Positions 58,650-64,000 of a DNA stretch of 64,000 nt are shown in pieces (position 1 is the stretch's first letter; the number at the start of each line of letters is the position of its first letter). Under the pieces are notes generated by a model that did not search any database, was not told the DNA's origin, and saw only the letters and a list, made by a program, of their open reading frames with translations. The stretch is from Actinoalloteichus_B caeruleus (GTDB lineage Bacteria > Actinomycetota > Actinomycetes > Mycobacteriales > Pseudonocardiaceae): NCBI RefSeq assembly GCF_000718005.1, contig NZ_JODV01000003.1; one strand, 5' to 3'. The translations under genes were made by a program, and so were the position numbers.

Positions 58650-59438
58650 GTGCGGGTTCACGTGGTTTCGGACGTACACGGCAACGCCGAGGCACTCGCC
58701 AGGGCGAGTGCGGGGGCCGATGCGGTGGTCGTGCTCGGTGATCTGCTCGACATCGTCGACTACCACGACCACGAGCGGGGCGTGCTGGGTCGCCTCTTCG
58801 GACCGGACCGGGTCCGGACGTTCGCGCGCCTGCGGCGTGAGGACGGGCGCCGGGCCGCCGCCTACGTCCGTTCGCTGTGGGGGGAGCTGGCCGACCCGGC
58901 GGGGTCGGTCGACGAGCTGGTCCGGGAGCAGTACGACCTGCTCTTCGGCGCCCTGGACGCGCCCACCTACGCGACCCCGGGCAACGTCGACTCACCCCGC
59001 CTCTGGCCCGAGTACGCCAGGGACGGCTTGGTGATGCTCGACGGGCAGAGCGTGGACCTCGGCGGACTGCGGTTCGGGTTCGCCGGCGGCGCGGTGCTGC
59101 CACCCGGGGTTCCGCCACTGACGGGGCCGGCCCCCTGGCGTGCCTACCTGCGCACCCCCGAGGACTTCGCGCTCGCCCTCGACTCCCTGGGCGAGGTGGA
59201 CGTCTGGTGCACCCACGTGCCCCCCGCGCTCGACGAACTCTGCTACGACGTGGTGGCGCGCCGCGTCGAGGTCGGTTCGGAGGGGCTGCTGGACCGGATC
59301 CGCGCCCAGCGGGCCCGGTGGGCGCTGTTCGGCCACGTGCACCAACCGTTGTCCGCCAGGGCGCGCGTCGGCGTCACCGACTGCGTCAACGTGGGGCACT
59401 TCCAGCGCACGGCCAGCCCCTACGTCTTGCACTGGTGA
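58650..59438 (+). CDS. Calcineurin-like metallophosphoesterase
   Basis: A 262-residue two-metal phosphoesterase. Motif order is standard: D-x-H in VVSDVHGNAE (near residue 8-10), GDLLDI near 32, GNVDSP near 112 in place of GNH(D/E), two His-containing loops (CTHVPPALDE) and GHVHQP near 228. The GNVD variant and the LDIVDYHDHERG insert suggest a specific actinobacterial subgroup. Substrate unknown; nucleotide or phosphoprotein phosphatases share the fold. GTG 58650 is placed by its -10. The SRPBCC gene follows with its own promoter. Confidence 0.92.
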   Translation: MRVHVVSDVHGNAEALARASAGADAVVVLGDLLDIVDYHDHERGVLGRLFGPDRVRTFARLRREDGRRAAAYVRSLWGELADPAGSVDELVREQYDLLFGALDAPTYATPGNVDSPRLWPEYARDGLVMLDGQSVDLGGLRFGFAGGAVLPPGVPPLTGPAPWRAYLRTPEDFALALDSLGEVDVWCTHVPPALDELCYDVVARRVEVGSEGLLDRIRAQRARWALFGHVHQPLSARARVGVTDCVNVGHFQRTASPYVLHW

Positions 59439-59453
59439 CCTCGGCTGGCACGG

Positions 59454-59459
59454 TAACCT
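59454..59459 (+). promoter_or_regulatory. -10 element of a leaderless promoter (TAACCT)
   Basis: TAACCT, GCCGAGC, then ATG 59467, 7-nt spacing, with no ribosome binding site. Confidence 0.65.
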
Positions 59460-59466
59460 GCCGAGC

Positions 59467-59907
59467 ATGGCCGACCAGTCCACCCAGTCCATCCACATCG
59501 AGGCGGCGCCAGCCGAGGTCATGGCGGTGATCGCCGACTTCGCGGCGTACCCGGAGTGGGCCGGTGGGCTGAAGGAGACCAGTGTCCTGGCCGCCCGGGA
59601 CGACGGGCGAGCCGAGCGGGTCCGGTTCACCCTGGACGCCGGGATCGTGAAGGACACCTACGTCCTCCAGTACGACTGGGCGGCCGACGGCCTGTCCGTC
59701 AGCTGGGAGCTGGTGGAGGGGCAGACCCAGAAGTCGCAGCGCGGGAGCTACCAGCTGCGGGAGGTGCCCGGTGGCACGGAGGTCGTCTACACGCTCGCCG
59801 TCGACCTGACCATCCCCATGATCGGGCTGTTCAAGCGGAAGGCCGAACGTGTCGTGATGGACACCGCCCTCAAGGGGCTCCGGCGCCGCGTGGAGGGCCG
59901 GGACTGA
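59467..59907 (+). CDS. SRPBCC family protein (Rv2185c-like)
   Basis: A 146-residue START-like protein. It begins MADQSTQSIHIEAAPAEVMA with the usual VIADFAAYPEWAG turn, followed by strands VRFTLDAGIVKDTYVLQY and GLSVSWELVEG and a final helix with KRKAERVVMDTALKGLRRRV. It probably binds a hydrophobic ligand; homologs are called polyketide cyclase/dehydrase without evidence for that chemistry. The start is fixed by a -10 at 59454. ArsA follows after 53 bp, an order kept in M. tuberculosis. Confidence 0.92.
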   Translation: MADQSTQSIHIEAAPAEVMAVIADFAAYPEWAGGLKETSVLAARDDGRAERVRFTLDAGIVKDTYVLQYDWAADGLSVSWELVEGQTQKSQRGSYQLREVPGGTEVVYTLAVDLTIPMIGLFKRKAERVVMDTALKGLRRRVEGRD

Positions 59908-59960
59908 CCGCCCGCCCGACCCCCGGCCCCACCCGCTCCTTCTTCCCTGACGAGGTCCCC

Positions 59961-61157
59961 GTGCGACTCCTGCTGTTCACCGGCAAGGGCGGGGTGGGCA
60001 AGACCACCCTCGCCGCGGCCAGCGCCGCCCGCCTCGCCGCGCTCGGCGGCAAGGTGCTGGTGGTGTCGACCGACCCGGCCCACTCGCTCGGTGACGCGCT
60101 GGGCGTCCCGGTCGGGGACGGGGTGGCCGAACTCGACGACGGCCTCTCCGCCGCCCATATCGAGACCCGCTCGCTGGTCGACGGTGCGTGGGCCGGACTG
60201 CGCGAGCACCTGCGGACCCTGCTCTCCGGTGCCGGCCTCGACGAGTTCGACGCCGAGGAGCTGACCGTCCTGCCCGGGGTGGAGGAGATCCTGGCGTTGA
60301 CCGAGGTCGCGAGGCTGGCCGCCTCCGGTCCGTGGGACACCGTCGTGGTGGACTGCGCGCCGACGGCGGAGACCCTCCGGCTGGTCGCCCTGCCGGAGGC
60401 GCTGGCCGGGTACCTCGAGCGGCTGTTCCCGGCGCACCGCCGAGCCGTCCGGGGGCTGCTCGGCGGACTCGCGGGTGGCGGCCTGGAGCGCTGGGACAGC
60501 CTCGGGCGCGAGCTGGGGGCGCTGGCCGACCGGCTCGCCGAACTGCGGGAGTTGCTGCTCGACCAGGAACGGACGAGCGTACGGCTCGTGCTCACCCCGG
60601 AGCGGGTGGTCGCGGCCGAGACCCGTCGGACACTGACGGCGCTGGCCCTCCAGGGGGTGCGCGTCGACGGTGTCGTCGTGAACCGGCTCGTGCCCGACGT
60701 CGGCGACGAGACCGGAACGGCCGCCGACTGGTTGCGGCGGCGGCGTGCCGAGCAGGAGGCGGTCCTGACCGAGGTGCGCGAGTCGACCGACGTACCGGTG
60801 CGGGTGGTGCCGCACGTCGCCGACGAGCCGGTCGGCCTGCCCAGACTGGGTGAGCTGGCGCTCGCCCTGTACGGGGCGGACGACCCGCTGGCCGGCGCTC
60901 CACCGACCAGGCTGATCTCGGTGTGGCGCGAGGATGACGAGGGGGACTACCTGCTCCGCCTCGCCGTTCCCCTCGCCGCCGAGGCGGCGCTGGACCTCGC
61001 GAGGGTCGGAGACGAGCTGGTGGTCACCGTCGACGGTCGTCGTCGGCTCGTCGACCTGCCATCGGTGCTGCGGCGCTGCCAGGTGGTGTCGGCCTCGGCG
61101 GGGCCCGGTGGGCTGACCGTGCGTTTCCGCCCCGACCCCCGACTGTGGATGCGGTGA
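59961..61157 (+). CDS. ArsA/GET3-family ATPase
   Basis: A 398-residue ATPase of the ArsA/GET3 (SIMIBI) class. The deviant P-loop GKGGVGKTT is at residues 8-16, the A-loop/switch VVSTDPAHSLGDALG near 35, and switch II DCAPTAETLRLVALPE near 132. The arsenite-binding cysteines of true ArsA are not apparent and no ars genes are nearby, so a role in membrane-protein or lipid handling is as likely as arsenic efflux. The C-terminus adds a domain with RLAVPLAAEAALDLARVGDELVV. GTG 59961 has GAGG at 5 nt; upstream frame sequence to 59556 is noise. Confidence 0.92.
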   Translation: MRLLLFTGKGGVGKTTLAAASAARLAALGGKVLVVSTDPAHSLGDALGVPVGDGVAELDDGLSAAHIETRSLVDGAWAGLREHLRTLLSGAGLDEFDAEELTVLPGVEEILALTEVARLAASGPWDTVVVDCAPTAETLRLVALPEALAGYLERLFPAHRRAVRGLLGGLAGGGLERWDSLGRELGALADRLAELRELLLDQERTSVRLVLTPERVVAAETRRTLTALALQGVRVDGVVVNRLVPDVGDETGTAADWLRRRRAEQEAVLTEVRESTDVPVRVVPHVADEPVGLPRLGELALALYGADDPLAGAPPTRLISVWREDDEGDYLLRLAVPLAAEAALDLARVGDELVVTVDGRRRLVDLPSVLRRCQVVSASAGPGGLTVRFRPDPRLWMR

Positions 61158-61160
61158 GAG

Positions 61161-61745
61161 ATGAGTGACCCACGGCCGGACGACGGTCTTCCGGAGGCTG
61201 GCAGGCGGCTCCTCGACGAGCTCGGGCAGCTCCTCGACACCGTCCACCGGCGGGCGGAACCCTGGGCCGCCCAGCTGCGCGGGCGCGCGGAGGAGGGGGA
61301 GCGGCACGGCCCCTCCTGCGTGGGGTGCCCGGTCTGCGCCGTTTCCGGGCTGGTGCGCGGGGACCGCCCCGATCTCGGGGTGAAGGTGGCCGACCAGCTG
61401 CTCGGTCTGCTCGCGGTGGTGCGGAGCGCGCTGGACGAGACCAGCCCGGCCCCGGGCGCGACGGCCGGTGCCCGGGAGAACCGGACCGGGGACCGAACCG
61501 CCCAGGAACCGTCGACGGGCGGGCGGGACCGCGAGGACCCGCCAGCGGCACCGGACGGGCACGAGGACGTCCTGGACGTCGACCACGCCGACCCGGTGCC
61601 CGAGTGCGAGTCGGCGCCGACCAGTGGCGCCGCTCCGCGTCCCGACGAGGCGACGGCGGGCGACCCGGTCGCTCCCAGCCCCTCCCCGCCGGCGGACGCG
61701 CCACGCGTGCGCCCCATCGCCGTCCGCTGGGAGGACGGGTGCTGA
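61161..61745 (+). CDS. Actinobacterial ArsA-partner protein with a CxxCxxC motif
   Basis: A 194-residue protein beginning 3 bases after the ArsA stop. The N-terminal part is structured: a helix LLDELGQLLDTVHRRAEPWA, then C53-x2-C56-x2-C59 (CVGCPVC), then LGVKVADQLLGLLAVVRSAL. From about 100 on it is disordered, Pro/Ala/Asp-rich, ending VRPIAVRWEDGC. The three cysteines may bind a metal or metalloid and pass it to ArsA, or tether it. No wider family is known to me. Its stop overlaps the ROK start by 7 bp, so three genes form an operon. Confidence 0.82.
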   Translation: MSDPRPDDGLPEAGRRLLDELGQLLDTVHRRAEPWAAQLRGRAEEGERHGPSCVGCPVCAVSGLVRGDRPDLGVKVADQLLGLLAVVRSALDETSPAPGATAGARENRTGDRTAQEPSTGGRDREDPPAAPDGHEDVLDVDHADPVPECESAPTSGAAPRPDEATAGDPVAPSPSPPADAPRVRPIAVRWEDGC

Positions 61746-62716
61746 CCGTCGGTGTCGACATCGGGGGTACCAGCATCCGCGCGGGCGTGGTCAACCCGAC
61801 GGGCCGGGTGGTGGACCTCGCGACCACCCCGACTCCCCGGACCGAGGCGGAGCTGGACGCCGCGGTGGTCCGGGTGGTGCGCGAGCTGGGCGAACGGCAC
61901 CCCGTCTCCGCCGTGGGACTCGCCGTGGCCGGGTTCATCAGCGAGGACCGCCGCCTCGTGCGCTTCTCCCCGCACCTCCCGTGGCAGGGGGCGGCGGTGG
62001 GGGACCGGCTGTCCGTCGCCCTGGGGACCCCCGTCGTGTTGGAGCACGACGTCAACGCGGCGGCACTGGCCGAGTACCGCTTCGGCTCGGCCCGGGACCG
62101 AGGGGTCGTCGCGATGGTCGCGGTCGGCACGGGTATCGGGGCCGCGCTGCTGGTCGACGGGCGGCTCTACCGGGGAGCGCACGGCGTCGCCCCCGAGCTC
62201 GGGCACCTCTCCCTGGTGCCGGGTGGGCGCCCCTGCCCGTGCGGCAAGACCGGGTGCTGGGAGCGCTACTGCAGCGGTACCGCACTCGTGGACACCGTCG
62301 TCGAGCTGGCCACCGACCGGTCGTGGCCCGGTTCCGGTCTCGCGGCCGAACTCGCGGCCGGGCGGGAACTGACCGGCGAGGGGGTGGCCGAGGCCGCCGT
62401 CGCCGGTGACCCGTTGGGGGCGGCCGGGCTCGACGAGTTCGCCGGGTGGCTCGGACGAGGCCTCGCCCTGGTGTCGGACGTCCTCGACCCGGAACTGATC
62501 GTCCTCGGCGGGGGTGTCGCCGCGTCGTCCGAGCTGTACCTGGCCTCGGCGGTCGACCACTACACCCGCGCGGCGACCGGGACCGGGCACCGCCCGCTGG
62601 CCAGCGTCGGGGTGAGCGCCCTGGGTGGTCGGGGAGGCATCGTGGGAGCGGCCGAGCTGGCCCGCGACGACCTGGTGGGGCGGGAGAGCACCCTCAGGGC
62701 GACTCCGACCCGGTGA
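61739..62716 (+). CDS. ROK family sugar kinase (glucokinase-like)
   Basis: A 325-residue ATP-dependent sugar kinase. It shows DIGGTSIRAGVVNPTG at the start (ATP phosphate loop), the sugar-contact residues LEHDVNAAALAEY near 100 and GHLSLVPGGRPCPCGKTGCWERYCSG near 155-185, the ROK zinc site with CxCGxxGCxE. It has no DNA-binding extension, so it is a kinase, not a NagC-type regulator; glucose is the likely substrate. GTG 61739 follows GGGAGGA and overlaps the previous stop. Confidence 0.94.
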   Translation: MLTVGVDIGGTSIRAGVVNPTGRVVDLATTPTPRTEAELDAAVVRVVRELGERHPVSAVGLAVAGFISEDRRLVRFSPHLPWQGAAVGDRLSVALGTPVVLEHDVNAAALAEYRFGSARDRGVVAMVAVGTGIGAALLVDGRLYRGAHGVAPELGHLSLVPGGRPCPCGKTGCWERYCSGTALVDTVVELATDRSWPGSGLAAELAAGRELTGEGVAEAAVAGDPLGAAGLDEFAGWLGRGLALVSDVLDPELIVLGGGVAASSELYLASAVDHYTRAATGTGHRPLASVGVSALGGRGGIVGAAELARDDLVGRESTLRATPTR

Positions 62717-62960
62717 GCCGGGCGGGTCCGGGCGTGGTCCCCGTGCGCACCTCCGCCGGGCAGCCGCACCCGGCCGGACCGGAACGTGCCGGGTGCCACC
62801 GTCGTCCCGGCCGGAGGCGCGCCCCTGGAGGGCCCGGTTCGGCAGGTCGGTCAGCGCGGCACGGGAGGCGTGGGCCGAGGGCGCCCGATGATCTCGGCAT
62901 GCGGCCTACCGACGACCGGCTCCGTGGTCGACCGGCTCCGTGGTCGTGGAGCCCGGAGCC

Positions 62961-63473
62961 TCAGAGCCGGGCCCCGTCGTCCCAGCCCGAGTCCGGGGGC
63001 GGTCCCTGCCGCAGTTTGAGCAGGAGCAGCCCGACCGCTCCGCTGATCACCAGCAGCCCGAGGGGCAGCGCCACATCCCGGCTCAGACCGAGCAGCGAGG
63101 GGAAGATCAGCAGCAACAGGCCCAGGCCCATCAGGGCGAGCGCCCCCACCGTGCTCCGCTTCGGGCGGGGCAGCGGCGGCGGTTCGGGGGGCTCGAAGTG
63201 CCCCTCGTCCTCCTCCGCCGCCTGGCGAGCGGCCCGTTCCCGTTCCTCCTCGGCGAGCGCTGCCGCGGCGGACTCCTCCCGGTCCTCCCGGTCGCGGCGT
63301 TCGCGTTCCCGCTCCTCCTCGTCCGAGGTGGCGTCCCGGCGGCGCTGGCGGCCGTCCTCCTCCCCTGGCCAGGGTGGGCTGCCACCGGTGTCCCGGCGCA
63401 GCCCCTCGATGATCTCGGCGAACGCCGCGTCGATGTCCTCCGGGTTGTCCGCCCCACCCGGGCTTCGGGTCAT
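62961..63473 (-). CDS. Conserved membrane protein with charged coiled N-terminus
   Basis: A 170-residue protein. A short acidic start (MTRSPGGADNPEDIDAAFAE, similar to segments of other actinobacterial homologs) is followed by a Glu/Arg helix (TSDEEERERERRDREDREES, about 50-70), a Pro linker (PPEPPPLPRP) and two membrane helices (LALMGLGLLLLIFPSLLGL and ALPLGLLVISGAVGLLLLKL). Topology puts both ends in the cytosol. Function unknown. ATG 63473 overlaps the stop of the hydrolase gene by 4 bp, so they are translationally coupled. The 244 bp between its stop and the ROK stop hold nothing recognisable. Confidence 0.82.
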   Translation of the reverse strand: MTRSPGGADNPEDIDAAFAEIIEGLRRDTGGSPPWPGEEDGRQRRRDATSDEEERERERRDREDREESAAAALAEEERERAARQAAEEDEGHFEPPEPPPLPRPKRSTVGALALMGLGLLLLIFPSLLGLSRDVALPLGLLVISGAVGLLLLKLRQGPPPDSGWDDGARL

Positions 63474-64000
63474 GGCCGGTCTCCTGCCTGAGCTGCGTGC
63501 ACCCGCCGCACGAAGTCGACACTCCGGTTGAAGATGATGTCCGCGTCGTAGTCGAGGGTGGCCACGTGGCCGCTGTCGGTCAGCACGACGTCGGTGACGT
63601 CGGTGCTCCGCACCGAGTCAAGCACGATTCGCGAGTTGACCGGTTCGACGACCTCGTCGACCACTGAGTGGAACAGTAGGACGGGTTGCCGAACTCTGCC
63701 GAGGTCCGCGCGGACGAGCCGCCACAGCTCGGCGAGGGTGGCCACCGACCGCAGCGGCAGGCGGTCGTAGCCCACCTCGCGCACCCCCGGTTGGGCGATG
63801 CCGCCCGCGATACCCCGGGTCGTGGGCATGACGTGCGCCAACCAGGGGGTGAGGGCCGCGAGCCGGCGCCGGGTCATCACCGACGGGTTGACCAGCATGA
63901 GCCCCGCGATGTCGGACTGGCGGAGCTCCGCCAGCCGCAGGGCCAGCGTGCCGCCCATCGACAGGCCGGCCACGAACACGGTGCGGCAGCGATCCCGCAA
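63470..64000 (-). CDS. Alpha/beta hydrolase (carboxylesterase or monoacylglycerol lipase), 3' part
   Basis: The C-terminal 176 residues of a hydrolase whose 5' end lies beyond the right edge. The nucleophile elbow GLSMGGTLALRLAE is close to the edge (Ser), the acid is in HSVVDEVVEPVNS (Asp) and the His in TDSGHVATLDYD, so the triad is complete. The cap loop RLAALTPWLAHVMPTTRG and overall pattern resemble Est30-type carboxylesterases, which cleave short acyl esters. It is translationally coupled to the small membrane protein gene downstream. Confidence 0.9.
   Translation of the reverse strand: MRDRCRTVFVAGLSMGGTLALRLAELRQSDIAGLMLVNPSVMTRRRLAALTPWLAHVMPTTRGIAGGIAQPGVREVGYDRLPLRSVATLAELWRLVRADLGRVRQPVLLFHSVVDEVVEPVNSRIVLDSVRSTDVTDVVLTDSGHVATLDYDADIIFNRSVDFVRRVHAAQAGDRP

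Overview
The window is chromosomal DNA of a very GC-rich actinomycete, most likely a member of the Pseudonocardiaceae. The evidence is a 5S rRNA with the actinobacterial consensus, strong G/C third-position bias, GTG/ATG starts in roughly equal numbers, an F420-type LLM oxidoreductase, the bcc-type respiratory branch (QcrCAB plus CtaC/CtaE/CtaF), PimB, RipC-like and ArsA-like proteins. From memory, gene order follows, with insertions, the Mycobacterium tuberculosis block Rv2221c (glnE) back to about Rv2183c. The organism assignment is inference.

Layout. 24-221: end of an rRNA operon (5S plus terminator). 335-9963: nitrogen block with a class I glutamine amidotransferase, glnE and glnA (with a good GlnR-type operator), interrupted by a voltage-gated cation channel and an NmrA-like protein, then RDD and DUF4191 membrane proteins. 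10091-18371: lipoate block (lipA, lipB, sucB, lpdA), making and using protein-bound lipoyl groups, with an SDR, an LLM oxidoreductase and a TIGR01777 epimerase among them. 18653-27281: pepA, an APC-like permease, gcvT with a DUF402 gene, ilvE, cobT and small proteins. 27384-33116: a block that looks inserted relative to M. tuberculosis: ArsR-like regulator with a CaCA cation exchanger, TetR regulator with a DHA2 drug exporter, a putative lipoprotein and an aldo/keto reductase. 33210-39622: DUF3043, glycerate kinase, HesB/ErpA, two unknown genes, a 1.1-kb gene-poor stretch, asnB. 39849-48228: respiratory supercomplex genes ctaC-ctaF and ctaE-qcrCAB, with a divergent trpD/pseudo-receiver cluster between them. 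48392-55988: Lrp ligand-binding protein, DEDDh-GIY-YIG nuclease, NYN protein, RipC-like endopeptidase, a 38-residue CxxCxGxG protein, a Cys-containing protein and pimB. 56095-64000: fadD15-like ligase, two SRPBCC proteins, a metallophosphoesterase, ArsA with a CxxC partner, a ROK kinase, a membrane protein and a hydrolase cut by the window edge.

Several pathways fit together. GlnE adenylylates GlnA, and both lie here with a GlnR box. LipB/LipA lipoylate the SucB lipoyl domains that LpdA re-oxidises, and GcvT belongs to another lipoyl-dependent system. CtaC/E/F and QcrCAB form the actinobacterial bcc-aa3 supercomplex. PimB, FadD15 and RipC point to envelope synthesis.

The strongest regulatory pattern is that at least 16 genes have a TANNNT hexamer exactly 6 or 7 nt before the start codon and no ribosome binding site, i.e. 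probable leaderless mRNAs. Several near-perfect palindromes mark likely operators (glnA, ilvE, CaCA exchanger, DHA2 exporter). I found no insertion sequences, CRISPR arrays, prophage genes, tRNAs or secondary-metabolite clusters, and no clearly undescribed multi-gene system. The best novelty candidates are small proteins and regulatory architecture.
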